Shown piece after piece: positions 28,564-58,388 of a stretch of DNA of 64,000 nt. Position 1 is the first letter of the stretch. Each line of letters opens with the position of its first letter. The DNA comes from Limanda limanda (taxonomy: Eukaryota; Chordata; Actinopteri; Pleuronectiformes; Pleuronectidae): the NCBI RefSeq assembly GCF_963576545.1, contig NC_083637.1:16700007-16764006 (forward strand). The letters run 5' to 3'. Under the pieces are notes generated by a model. It was not told the origin of the DNA, did not search any database, and saw only the letters and a list, made by a program, of their open reading frames with translations. A program made the position numbers and the translations under genes.

Positions 28564-28730
28564 AGCAGCAACAGCAGCAACAACAGCAGCAACAGCAGCA
28601 GCAAAGGCAACAACAGCAGCAACAATCTCACCACCAGAGGCACCAGCAGCAGCTAAAACCACAGCCCCAGAAACAGCAGAAAGCTCCATCGTCGCACAGA
28701 ACTGACAGCGTCAGCAGCCAACCCCAGTAA
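16872..28730 (+). CDS. clock: CLOCK circadian bHLH-PAS transcription factor, complete
   Basis: CLOCK dimerises with BMAL1 on E-boxes and drives per and cry transcription. Coding exons: 16872-16888, 17754-17813, 18087-18235, 18847-18938, 19210-19299, 19672-19795, 19956-20069, 20287-20405, 20767-20849, 21000-21106, 21220-21367, 21573-21648, 21886-22030, 22224-22321, 22436-22606, 22897-23055, 24371-24565, 26460-26653, 26773-26902, 28004-28138, 28419-28730. They total 2718 nt, in frame, 905 aa. The first exon encodes MTSSVG, as in fish CLOCK. The bHLH (about residues 27-78) includes [23 protein letters not shown] spans about 95-170 and PAS-B about 255-330 ([20 protein letters not shown]). Exon 22897-23055 ([12 protein letters not shown], coiled coil) corresponds to the exon lost in the mouse Clock delta19 mutant. 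Polyglutamine tracts lie at residues 492-521 and 839-871. The C-terminus [11 protein letters not shown] matches the family. Odd: Cys replaces the usual Arg in DFLRKHK. Divergent from exoc1l, convergent with kit. Which teleost paralogue it is remains uncertain; clockb is favoured by context. Confidence 0.97.
17517..17571. repeat. (TC)n microsatellite
   Basis: Perfect TC array of about 55 bp in the clock intron before the exon at 17754. Confidence 0.95.
23925..24025. repeat. Dispersed fish repeat, copy 1
   Basis: Contains CAAGTTTCAAGAAAGTGG, CAGTAGTTTTTGCAAACAGAC and AAAACATAACC followed by TTTTTGGTGGAG. The same blocks recur at 34425-34525 and, in the opposite orientation, near 38955 and 52200. 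It lies in the clock intron between 23055 and 24371. I recognise the pattern as a common short repeat of fish genomes but cannot name the family. Confidence 0.5.
24614..25308. repeat. Perfect (TCAG)n tetranucleotide array, ~695 bp, ~174 units
   Basis: Uninterrupted TCAG repeats begin 49 bases after the donor of clock exon 24371-24565. All three plus-strand frames are open through the array (each reads a Ser-Val-Ser-Gln cycle), and the exon frame runs on through the donor into the array, so an intron-retaining transcript would encode a long SVSQ repeat before stopping at 25424-25426. The true length in the organism may differ from the assembly. Confidence 0.98.
25309..25402. repeat. 22-bp minisatellite, ~4 copies
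   Basis: Four near-identical copies of CTCACTCACTCACAAAAACA plus CA directly adjoin the (TCAG)n array and share its CACT/CACTCA composition, suggesting it arose from the edge of the array. Confidence 0.85.
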
Positions 28731-29900
28731 AGTCTGGAGGAAACAGTTCAAACCTGGGGAAGTGAAACTGTTGAGAGATTTGCTGCCCACATTTGCTCTT
28801 GTCGTGTGGCTGCTGCAAACTTCCTTTTCCCCTAAAACCGTCACCCTCCCTTCCTCCGACCGAAAGAAACAAATCATAGGAAAGAGGAACGAGTCCACCA
28901 GGAACTCACTGAGGATTGTCACCATGGCAACAAGACGGATTAAATCCCCTTTTCCCTCACTTCAGGCGGTGCAGTGAGGGAACTCAATTCTCAGTGGAAA
29001 CCCCACAAAAATTCTGAGAATACCTTATCACCACGGTAACGACAGACTTTTAAAATGTGTTTCAAAGTGTACAGATTTACTGTATGATAAAAAAAGAAAA
29101 CATGTAAATATCAAGTATAGCCTAACAGGAAACAGAAATGTAGTATTTTATATGATTGCATGGAAAGAATAACTGTAAGCTTTTATTAGTCGCTTTTGAA
29201 AATTGAATTTTTACTTTGTTCTGGTCAAATACGGAGCAACGATGTGCTCTTCAAGAACCTCTGCTCTTCCCCCCACGTCTCTTAAGAAAACAAAAGCAAA
29301 AAAAAGGCCAGATTATGGCTTTAAAGTTCTGTCAGTTTGTTTGAAAAATGGTTGGGCTTGGGGTTTTTTGTGAAAGTTTGTTAAACTGTCTCTGAGACAA
29401 TATGGCTCTTTTTAAACTTTGTAATCACACATTATATTTGGCAAGAAACAAGATTACAGTTGAACTGAATTATTTGCGGTAAGATCACTGTACGTATAAC
29501 GGGTTTAGTGATTCCAAGTGCCAATAACATAGTCGATTTATGTTTTAGTTTTTTTTCTCGAGCAGACTATTCAAAGGCGTATATATTTTTCAGCAAAATA
29601 TTACCCCTAATAGATTTAATGCGTGTGTATATAGTAGGGATTATTTTTTAACAGAGAGCCCTATACATAACAAACAGTATATCCTCAACCTCCTGAAACT
29701 TTAGCACTTGATGTGGCTGTGTACAGTAAATCACTGTCCAGACCTAGTTGTTTGTAATCTGTGGTGTGATTCTGTGAGATAATGTGCGTTTTTTTGGGAA
29801 TACAATCTTTGTGTGGGTGTGTGTGCATGAGAATGTGTGTGGTTGGTTGTGTGTGTCTGTCGCCCCTCGTGTCTTACAATAAATGACTTAGTAATGGTTT
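28731..29900 (+). other. clock 3' UTR with polyadenylation signal
   Basis: AT-rich sequence follows the clock stop codon. An AATAAA at 29878-29883 is followed by GT-rich DNA and is a good candidate cleavage signal, giving a 3' UTR of about 1.16 kb. A Pumilio-type motif TGTAAATA lies at 29103-29110. Further AATAAA motifs near 31498-31503 and 31842 could serve longer transcripts. Confidence 0.6.
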
Positions 29901-32840
29901 TGAAGTTGCTGGATGGTACTTGTATTCTCAGGAATGTGGAAAGTTTTGCTTCTGCCTCAGTCTGGAACCAGAACAGGAAGGATTAGACAGTGATGCTGCA
30001 AAGACCAGAGGAAGAAGTGTCCGCGACGGGCGTGGTTATCTAATCCGAACCAGATTTCCTAGAGCCATCATAGTTTCGTTATTAAGTAGAAGTGCAGGTT
30101 GAATTCTCCAAAGAGTGGAGTGGAAGAATATATATATATAAATATATATATACAGTTTTTATTGTTGAGATAAAATAGAGAAAAAATGTAAAGGAACAGT
30201 ATTTTTTTTTTCCAGCGGACTTTGTTGCACCAGCGAACCTCTCTCGGTCTTCTGTATTATCAGTGTTGTATCCTCTGTCTCTCTTCCTAGGCCTCAGAAA
30301 CCCTCATGCAGTTCAGTTCGCTCATGTCACAGTTCTCAACAGCAGTTAAAAAAGCAGGAATGAACCTAGGTCCGTTTGGAATGAAACGGAAGTGGGCTTA
30401 TCCCCTGCACTACAGTCGTAAAGCCATATCAAACAGAAAAGCCTTGGATTGGAGGAAGTGAAGTGGTCGGTAATGGAGCATTTAGAATGTGTTGTTTTGT
30501 CTCCCAGTGTAGTTAAAACTGCGTGTGTGCCTGTGAGTGTGTGTTTGTATGAATATAGTGTGTCCTCTTCTTGATCTTTCTTCTTGTATCACTCGGGGGT
30601 CAGCATTGGTTTCCCCTGGAGATAGCCAATCAGTTCTTGCGTTGCAGTATAAAGAAATAATTGTAATATTCAAGAAACTTCCTCTCCGGTTGGGTTCAGT
30701 GTTCTGAAAGCCCATGAGTGGGACAGCTCAGCTTGAATACATGTGTGTGTGTGTATGTGTGGGAGTGTATGGGAGAGAATGAGTGTGCGTGTGCATGTTA
30801 ATTGTCACTGTAACCCAGTATATTTTCATATGGAAATGTGTGTGTGTGTGTTTCTGTGATTGGAAAAGGATGCATGTGAGGTAATGCAGAGCATTGGTCA
30901 CCTGTCGGGCTAAGACAGGCAGCGTTATTGTTTTACATTGACAGTCTGCTCGACAAGAACTTATCACAATAACTACACATCAGACCAGTCTGGAGCAGTG
31001 ACCCTAAGAATAGTAACGTTTAAAAATATATGTGTGACATACAGGGTCAAATCCTCCTCCTGTTTTTCCACAACAAATAGATTTCTAACTGAGGGTCGTA
31101 CTATTCAAACCAGGTCTTCCACTCATCACATAGCATATATATATATATAGATCCTCTATAGACTAGTTTGTGTTGAAAGCATCACTCTGAAGGGTCATGT
31201 TGAAACCTTTATAGTTTGTGTCACTGATACCCAGCCCAAAGAATGTAAAGGTGTGTTAAAGAGACTCATGGATGTTGTAACTGTTGATTTATGGAGAACC
31301 CATGACAGGCTTTGTGATGAAGGAAAACAAGGGGTGTGGAAAAAACAAATCTCTAACGGCAAGAATCCACACTGAACCACAATCTTATTTACAAGCTTTG
31401 CATTGTAAAGGAACGCCTGAATGTTTCACCAATACCAACTTTGTGTTTCTGTCTTTTCTCAAGAATAATGTTTTGACAACATCTGGTTGGGATGAAAAAA
31501 TAAATAAAAGAGTTTGAGGTGTAGGATATTGGAAAATGGGACGACACTGACAAGGAAGCGAGACCCCGCCCCTCCACACAGGTCACTTTTCCCACGACAC
31601 AAATTTGGTTCTAAAGAGTTCTAGTTCTAGTATAATTCTGTACACATACACAAAGCTACGTACACCGGTATTCAGTGTAAAACGGTGCTATGCTCACCTG
31701 TACTGTATGTATATCCCTCATTCTGCTCTTGAACTGTGATCCTTTATATACCCCAAAGTCCAATGTAATAATCAATATTTTGAAGCAAAAATGTTTGCTA
31801 TTATTATAATCCCCCCCCCTCCCCTCTTGGTCATTTTGAAAATAAAAACAGTTGCAAATATTATACCTGACACACGTCTGCTGCCTTTCTGTTGTGTTTG
31901 CGTCTATAAGCCGAGCTGATGGTGTGGCTCCCCAGAAGTTCCACAACCGATGATGGGATGTAATTCAAATTTCTTTTCTTTGTTTGATTAACGACTCAAA
32001 TATTGGATGACTCCATGAGGTTTGGTGCAGATGTCCTTCCAGGTCCTCAAAATGAGTTTAATCAGGTCAGTATGTTTATTTGTGCCATCCTTACAGCTCT
32101 GCTTTGTCTGGTGCTGTTAGACAAAGGCTTATCAACATACCAAACTAAAATGGCGTACTTTTCTATTAAACATTAGCGTATTCGTTTTATTATCACGGTG
32201 ACATTAGCCTTGATAAAACCTCAAGTAATTTTATCCAGTAGGCCGTTTATGTTGAGTATTGATTAACAAAACTTTGACCCTTGAGTCCAAGTGCCCATTT
32301 CACCCAATTCCATCATGGTGCTCCTGAGATACCGTGAATTCTCAAGACAATGTATATAAAGATGACAATGTGTCTCAGCTTCCTCCCACTATCCAGAAAT
32401 GAAGCCAAAATATCCTAGATACGAAGGCGGCCACCTTGCACATTTGGAGCCAGAGTGCACAGTAGCACTGGATGGAGTCGGGGGAGCGAGGTACTTGGTG
32501 AGTCTGTCTCAACTGTCTATGTCAAATGTCCCCTAATTTTTATAGCATCAAATAACTGATCAAAAGCAAACTTACTGGAAAAACACTTGAACAAGCATCA
32601 GTGTGAACTACATAAAATGATTATTATTATTATGATTATAAATTTGACTTTTTAGTTTGTTGAGATCCCATCCACTAACATGGAGGAGGCAGAATTTCTG
32701 ACCTCAAGCTTTGGCTTGCCTTATGGGAAGCAGTCATGTCATCCATGTTTCAAGTCTATGCTCGAGGGTGGGACAGAAAACGTGAAAGCATAAAAATGAC
32801 AAAGGAATCGGACGCGTTGCAGTCGTCCTACCATCACAGG
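29901..32840. other. Convergent interval between clock and kit, no gene recognised
   Basis: No exon seen. It includes a short AT array near 30130-30150, GT runs near 30740-30850, and a segment at about 32390-32780 whose phrasing (CCAGAGTGCACAGTAGC, GGAGGCAGAATTTCTGACC) resembles a dispersed fish repeat, by memory only. Extended 3' UTRs of either flanking gene may cover part of it. Confidence 0.4.
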
Positions 32841-51102
<18,262 letters not shown>

Positions 51103-51696
51103 GGTCGGGTGGTTTAATGAAGCCGTTCACTCTCTTCCAAGCGACTCAACTGCAGCAACAACAACCATCCTATGCTCTCAAAATAAAAGAAAAGGAAACA
51201 AACGGAAGACACGCCAGACCGCGTCCGCTGTGATAACATGAGTCCCAAGTCCCGCCTGCGTAAAGCGCGCACTAACACAATGATCAGGGTGAGCGCGTCT
51301 CCAGACACCCCCCCCCCTCGCACCTCCCTGGTGGATTTCACTGGAGCTTAAAGACACAGCAGCCTCCTCTCCCCCCCCCACCTCCTCATGGCCCTGCTGC
51401 TGCTGCCACTCCTTGCTGCCCCGCATTGGCTGGAGACTGGCCAAGGTGATGAGTCGGATATTACCAGGAACACAAACACACAACGCACGGCTCTCTCGCT
51501 CCAGGACACCTTCAACGCCTTTTACGCATCCATTACGCACAACCTCATAGACAGGAGGTGTGAAGAGCTGATCCAATATGAACAACAACAAACAAATAGG
51601 ACAATGTGAGATCAATGTAAATATGCTGCAGCTCACACACACTATGATAAAGCAGACAACAGCCTCTCCTGGGCTGCTGCTGCTGCTGCTGTTGTG

Positions 51697-51728
<32 letters not shown>

Positions 51729-51760
51729 ATCGGCTCGCACTTGGCAGGAGTTTCCCTGAT
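51103..51760 (-). promoter_or_regulatory. Probable kit 5' UTR and promoter region
   Basis: DNA directly upstream of the kit start codon (minus strand), with more CpG than its surroundings around 51230-51300. GCT repeats at about 51674-51693 and GAT repeats at about 51697-51729 lie at its far edge. No TATA box was recognised and the transcription start is unknown. Confidence 0.4.
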
Positions 51761-52830
51761 GCAGAGGCTCCTTCACTTTGTGATGCACTTCATGGTCTCA
51801 TGTTTCCAAACCAACTCTCTAATCAGCATCGCCTCAGTGGTCTCCCTTTGCCCATGTTCACATCCTATAGGAGTCAATTAAACACTCCCAGTATGTGGTG
51901 GTGTGAGGCGCGCAGCCCCAAGCCTGTTTCCAAGCATGCAGGATTTGATAACCACAACGACCGCACTGGAGATTGAAGGTTCATGGTTTTACAATCACAT
52001 CATAATAATACTGTCATAAAGCTATAGTCAAATGTAGGGATGTTAATAGAAACAGGTTTTGCTCGCTGTAATCATTCCTGAGTGTTTGAAACATCTCTTC
52101 CCACAGGGCTCGCAATGTGAGCCATTGAAAAAATAGCTTCAGATAAATGCTTCAGGGAAAGTTAGTCAACTGGTTTAATTAAAAAAGATGTTGGTTGGTT
52201 GGTTGGTTGGTTTGAACACAAAGCTACTGAACAGATTTCCATGAAACTCGGCTTGAGTGTGTGACAAGGGCCAAGAAATACCCCATTCAATTTTGGCACA
52301 TTCGTACAAACTGGTGGATCCGGGAAATATTTTGTCACTTTCTTTTACATTCAGGCATAGTAAGGGAGCTGATATCTATGAGTGTGTGTGAACTTCCATG
52401 CATCTTGATTTAATGACTGTGAGGCCTAGGGGATGGAATGGTCTTAACTGAGTGCAATTCTACTTTGTTTTTTAACGATCAGTATGGGCAGAAGATTTGG
52501 GCACCGGACTATTGTGTTTAGACAGACTTTTGAAAAGTGTGAAACTATCCTTTGACAAAATCACAACATGTATGGTTCTTCATAGACATTGAACATTTAA
52601 AAAAGTAGATTTGTTATAGTTCCCCCCCGAAAATGAAGAAGATTTAGAAAGCTCTTCATCAAGAAACCAAATGTATTATTTCTCTGTGATGTGTCATCCT
52701 ATGCACCAACTTTTTTTTTTTTTTTTTTCTCTTTGGGTGAGGGGAATTATTTACTTTATTTATTTAATTCGTTTTATTTCATCTGTGTGTTTTTTATTTT
52801 ATTTTGTTAAGTAATTTTCTGTAATGTTTA
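51761..52830. other. Intergenic upstream of kit
   Basis: No gene seen. A dispersed repeat copy lies at 52190-52360 and a T homopolymer at about 52711-52729. Regulatory elements for kit may be present but none can be named from the sequence. Confidence 0.45.
52190..52360. repeat. Dispersed fish repeat, copy 4
   Basis: Begins with a TTGG/GGTT run, then AAAGCTACTGAACAGATTTC, CATGAAACTCGGC, GGTGGATCCGGGAAATATTT and GTCACTTTCTTTTACATTC. It is colinear with the copy at 38955-39110 and is the fullest copy in the window. Confidence 0.55.
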
Positions 52831-52838
52831 ATGTAGAG

Positions 52839-53312
52839 CAGTGGTTCTTAACCTTATTGGAGGTACTGAACCCTGCAAGCTTCATCAGTGTATTCACCGA
52901 ACCCTTCGTAATTGGAAAAATAAAATATGATTTCTTCAAAACATAGGTATATAATTTGTTAGTGCACAAAATGAACCATGCATCAGTTGCACACAAAATC
53001 AATGTGTTCAAATCATCAGCTGCAACCAGCTTAATCACTGCGGAGTGTGACGTCATGAATAATACGAGTAGCCTTAATTTCTTTTGTGTAACACACTTTT
53101 ACCAAGCAACTAAATGTTTGCAATCTGACACGGCGAAAAAAAATTGTGTGTTACCATATTGTGGGCAGCCAATTTTTTGACGGCCGACAAAAATGGCCAG
53201 ACATTGCTAGTGTGAACCGGGCTATACTGTGTGTGTTTTGACCCCTGCCGAACCCCTGAGAGTGACTCACCGAACCCCTGGGGTTCGATCGAACCCAGGT
53301 TAAGAACCACTG
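52839..53312. mobile_element. Non-autonomous hAT-type transposon, 474 bp
   Basis: Termini CAGTGGTTCTTAACC at the left and GGTTAAGAACCACTG at the right are perfect 15-bp inverted repeats. They are flanked by an exact 8-bp target duplication, ATGTAGAG, at 52831-52838 and 53313-53320. CAGTGGTTCT-type ends with 8-bp duplications are typical of hAT (Charlie-like) elements. GAACCC motifs recur near both ends. No transposase is present. Confidence 0.85.
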
Positions 53313-53320
53313 ATGTAGAG

Positions 53321-54842
53321 TGTTCTGTATTCTCTGCATGTTCTCTTGCATTGTGAAAATATTTGGAAAAATAAAATATTCAAAAAAAATAATGGTGCAT
53401 CTAAAGCCCTAAGTTTTGATGAGGTATTTTTAAAACCACAAACTTTGCTGTTTATTCACTTGCTGTTTATGATAGATGATCTACCATCTAAAAAAGATCT
53501 TATTTTGATATGGGTTGCACTAATGGATATTACAGATCTTTGAATACTGTAATTAAATCCGAAACAACTTTCTAGATTCTGCCAGAAACAGAAGTTGACT
53601 CTTTGCGGAGCCTCCTGGCGGATTATGGAGCCTAAGAGGCCATTTCATTTGCTTTGTCTTGTGTCAATGCTACAAATGTGGGTGTTTGCATGGTTTTGGT
53701 TGTGTGATGGTTTTGTGTGCGTCTCATCTTTTGCTCTATGTGTGTGTTTTTTGTTAGTCGAGTTGAGAATGTAAAAAAATTAAGAGTACACTGGGGTCAT
53801 TGTGTGTGCGTGTGTTTTTTCTCCCTTGGACACATGATTAATCTCGACCTCACTGCATTGCCCTACAGCTGTTTGTGCCTTTCTCAGCACATGATAGAAG
53901 GATGAGGCTAAACAAACTCGAACGGAGGCAGAACATCACATTTATTGATTTCTTTTGTACTTAATTAGTTTGTTTATCTAGCCCGATTTTCTGGAAACAT
54001 GCGAATAGTGATGGTTCCCTCCTCGACAGAGAAATAACTGCAGGGGAAACTCAGTCGTTCTGCTGATCAAGTTTGGTCTAGTTTTTGTCAACAAAGATAA
54101 GTGAGGCCACATTCCAAATAGACATATCCATGTTTATTGTTGCTGAAAATAGACTTTAAGTATGCGTAGTTTCAATATGGACCCTTTGTGGAGTGCATGG
54201 GGATAAATGGGGTGGAGTTGACGTAGTGAGAGAGGGGGCAGTAGAGGCCAAGCACGTGCTTGAGGAAAGATGTTTTGGCCATCAGCAATGCTCTGAGGGG
54301 TTTTACATATTTGCGCCACAGAAAAGGTTTTGTGGGTCAACTTTGTAATGTGGTCACACGCCTGATGTAAAACGTCATATAAGGATCATATAAGTAACAC
54401 AGTGTTCTGTATTCATCTGGGTCGTAGTCAAATTAGCATCAAATTAATAGGCCGTATTCACACAGAGGCCATTTTCCGACCTTCTCATTAGCTCTCTGCC
54501 AGAGAACGAGTAAGAGTAGTTCCCAGAATAACAAACTGCACTGCCAGATCAGATAAACTCTTCACCTTCACCTGGCGGTTAAATATTCAGCGTTCATACA
54601 AAGGAGACCTGCACCTCAGGGTGTCAAAGTTCTCCCACACACCTGTCCACCAGCCCATGGTCCAGCTTCCCATATGCTCTGTGAAGATGTCACCGCGTCT
54701 GTTTGTGTGTCCGTCAGGATCGTCCATATGTCCTCCCTCCACTGGGTTTTACATGTCATCTGAGCAGTTTCTTTGGCTGTTACATTATTCATTATTGAGG
54801 TGAGTGTCTATAGCAGCAGATCTGAGCTGACTCACTATGACT

Positions 54843-54849
<7 letters not shown>
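53321..54849. other. Intergenic, no gene recognised
   Basis: Ordinary AT-rich sequence without an exon or bounded repeat that I can support. Confidence 0.45.
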
Positions 54850-54878
<29 letters not shown>

Positions 54879-55111
54879 CTGTGTGGACCCACACCATGAC
54901 TCACTCAGTGCTTTTAGACAGATGAGGACAGCGGTCTCACAAAGGGCAACGGAGGTTTTATTCTTGAAAAATAGCCACTTAGATTAGATTACGTAATAGA
55001 AAACATACCTCTCTCTCTCTTCCTCCCTCTCTTCCCTCTCACTCTTCCCTGCCTCTCTTCCCTGCCTCTCTTCCCTCCCTCTCTTCCCTCTCTCTCTTCC
55101 CTCTCTCTCTG
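54850..55111. repeat. (GT)n array and TC-rich minisatellite
   Basis: A GT array lies at 54850-54878. From about 55011 to 55111 there is a pyrimidine minisatellite of 14-15-bp units like CTCTCTTCCCTGC. Confidence 0.85.
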
Positions 55112-55254
55112 TCCTCTTTTATGCCATTACAGTGACGCACACACACATCCTGATTCAGTCACCTAATAAATTAAGCTGTATTTACGCTCCCAGGCCTTCA
55201 TGTACATACACCTTCTTTGCCTGTTGGCGCCAAACCAAACACCAAACACAGACA

Positions 55255-55520
55255 CACACACACACACGTTTGTGCTTATATCTTAGTGAGGATACATTGA
55301 CATTCCCTAGCCCCTTACCCAAACCTTAACCATCACAAATAAATGTCTAACCCTGACCCTAAACCTTATTCTAACCCTAACCCTAAAACCAAGTCTTTAC
55401 CCTCAAACAGTCCTTTGAAACCGGCCATAGAGTCCTCACTTTCCAAAAATGTCCTCACTCTGTAGGGTATATGCTTAAAATGCTCCTCACAAAGGTATAA
55501 GTACAGGAACACACACACAA
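55255..55520. repeat. Dispersed repeat with telomere-like CCCTAA units
   Basis: Starts after a CA run, reads through GTGAGGATACATTGACATTC, several CTAACCCTAA-type units at about 55350-55390, GTCCTCACT/TGTCCTCACTC phrases and CCTCACAAAGGTATAAGTAC, and ends at another CA run. I recognise this layout as a common fish repeat; the CCCTAA units are part of it rather than an interstitial telomere. Confidence 0.5.
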
Positions 55521-56399
55521 TTCATCTGAAAGAAGACCTCATCTTTTCTGCTTGCGATGCTCAGCATGACCTTTTTTCCTGATGCAATCCTACACTCATC
55601 TCTCAGTCTGCTGACTGGGTTGTTATAAACCTGATATCTGCGTCCATTTATCTCTCCCATTTATCTTTCCTCTCCTTTAATACAGTCATTGTAGTCAGGA
55701 TTCTTTCTCTGACCCACTCTGTGTGGTTGTTAAGTGTCGTTCCTGGGTTCAGTTGTGGTGTTTCACATATCAATTATGAGCCACTGAACAGACTGGACTA
55801 AGAGCTCGGTCAGAAAAACAACACACTTCTCCAGGGGGGAGCAAAGTAAGGAATCAGATTCACTTTGATGTAATTTACTTTGACTGAATGTAGTCCAGTG
55901 TTGCAGCTCAGACCATTCTCCTTAGTTGCAGCCTTGAAGGAATCGTTTTGGGAACCACGCTATTCTGCCTTCACATGTAGAATAACGAAAGACTGATACC
56001 TCTCTCGTGTCTGTTTGGTTTTGTTATCTGTTGAAAAAGTGCAAACAGCACACGTTACTCTTTTTGGGGTGGTGAACTATTTCTTGGCCAGACAGTAACT
56101 TCCTGGAGTCTCTTCTGGTTGCCTAGCAACTGTTCATAGCCAAGAAGTAGTACGGTGAATAACACCCCATAAACCACGTCTATTTTTACTCTTTGGTTTT
56201 TGTTCAGATTAAATAAATGAGATAGAATGTGTTCATTAGTGAGCTTTAGAGTCTGGTGGACTTCTTCAAACACAGAGTATAATGCAGGAGCTATTTCCCT
56301 CTGTTTCCAGTCTTTATGGTGAGCTAAGATAAATATGCTGCAGACTTTAGCTTCATATTTAACTGACACATGGGTCAAGTATGATGGTATAGCCAGCAG

Positions 56400-56880
56400 C
56401 ACTGGCTTTAGTACCATGTATTGTGGTGTACCATGGCACTTTATAACAAGGTTAATACAATTTATAGACTAAATGATTATCACATGCCATGGAATGGTAC
56501 TACAGTATGTGTCCTGGTCATATCTGAAGTACTGTTGTTATATCTGATATACCATGTTATGTACAATGGAACAACCTAAGATACAGGATAGGTTGCATGA
56601 TGACCCTTGACCCCTAGGCAATCCTGGTCAAACAGAAGGCTAATTTAACAGAGGGTAAGGCTATAACCTAGACTCCATGGATTTACTGTCTGGCCAATAA
56701 ATAGGATTGTATCTGAGGTACTGTGGAATGTATCAATGTAATGTCTGAGGTATACCATGGAAGGCTATGTGCTGTGACTAAATCTGTGGTACTGTTGTAT
56801 GTTCTATCTGAGGAGCCGGTACTATCTGAGGTACATAGTACATACCACGGTACTGTAGTTTGCAATGGTAGTATTTATTA
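56400..56880. repeat. Degenerate interspersed repeat of TATCTGAGGTACTGT-like units
   Basis: Variants of ATCTGAGGTACTGT and GTACCATGG recur about ten times at irregular spacing (for example near 56525, 56709, 56745, 56788, 56813 and 56827). It looks like a decayed minisatellite. No coding content. Confidence 0.55.
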
Positions 56881-58354
56881 TGGGCATAGATGAAAGTGAT
56901 GTTTGAATCTCCCCACCTACCTCCTCACTTCCTCTTCAAATGTAATGTTTTTGTTTTAAATATTTTCATACTGGGAACTCATATGTAGTTGTATACATTG
57001 TTTTTTTTTGGTCAAGTTCTGTTTCAAAATGTATTTCAGTGCAGTCTCTCAGTTCAGTCTAGTACTTCATTGTCCTGCTGGGGGGAATTCAGCTTTCAGC
57101 AGAGCACAGATAAAAACTAACGATATACACATGCTGTACATAGATAACAACAGTAACACTATAGCGTAATAAATTCAGAATAAATAAAATCAATAAAAGT
57201 GCAGGGTTTTTTTTTTTTTTTTTTTAAAGAAGTTCAATTTGAGATAAAAATCTTGAGGTGCTAAAGTGTGCAGTGTCTTAAATAATGACCTGTCATGTAA
57301 ATTGAGCAAGAAATGTTAGCTTCTCTAAACACATTTGCAACAATTAGCCCACACAACTTAATTATGAACATGTTTCTCTCCAGATGGATCTTTGTCTTGC
57401 AAAACAATCAAATACAGCCTGGCATGTTAAGCCGTCAAGTATGGCATCACACGGTTGAGATAAACATATGTTTGATCCAAAGAGATGATGTGGATTGAAA
57501 ATGTGCCAAGGCACGTACATTAGCTATCTGAGTAAGCTAATATCAGCGTGTGTAATTACTGATAGCCCAATGATCGCCCTCTGTCTGGATAAACCTGATT
57601 AGCATCGAGCTAGGCTCTAAACCGTCCTAATCCAGCGTAAGGAGAGAAGGATAGATGCAGGTACAGAGGGAGGGTGCCAACAAGAGATAATACGGAGGGT
57701 GAAGAGGGGAGGAGTGAGAAAAGGAAAAAAACATGGGAAGTAAGGATTGCAAAGACAAGGGTGGAAGAGGAGGAACAGTCATGGAAAGAGAAGAAGCAAA
57801 ATATGTCAGAGCAGGAAACAGCCTGAGGGGAAACGAGAGGAACAAACATGTAGCTCAACTGAGCTTTCAAATCGGACTCCTTTAGATCTTTATTTATCCC
57901 TGTTCGTGTGTAGTCCTTGACTTTATCTTTATATCAACCATTTGATGATATGCAATTGTTTAATATTCTCTTAATTTACTTTCAAGAAATTGTTCCCAAA
58001 AACAGTGAACATACATAGAATTGTATGTATGGTGTTATTTCTATTTTTTTAAACCATGTATCTTTAAAAAGTCTACTGTTTGTTGTTATGGACATGCCAA
58101 ATACGCCTCTCTCAATCTCTCAAGTAGAGAGGGAAGAGAGAGTGCTGTGATTTAACAGAGAAATGGAGGGAAGAAAAGCATCACGTGGAGCAAAAAGGTG
58201 AGGGAATGTGATTAGTTTGACCAAAAGACAGAAAGGGGTAACAGAGATTGGAGGAGTGATGTGGTGGAGGGGAGACAGAGGGAATGAAATAAATGCAATT
58301 TGCAAGATCAGTTTATCTGAGAGACCATTAGCATCCCTCTCTCTACTGTTTCCC

Positions 58355-58388
<34 letters not shown>

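Noticed and set aside
28386..28689. Minus-strand poly-Leu and poly-Ala/Val frames
   Set aside because: Antisense of the CLOCK polyglutamine exon.
51388..51609. A 73-aa plus-strand frame starting MALLLLPLLAAPHW that looks like a secreted peptide, divergent from kit
   Set aside because: The leucine-rich start comes from CTG/CTC-rich DNA, there is no recognisable mature peptide, splice structure or homologue, and it overlaps the likely kit promoter.
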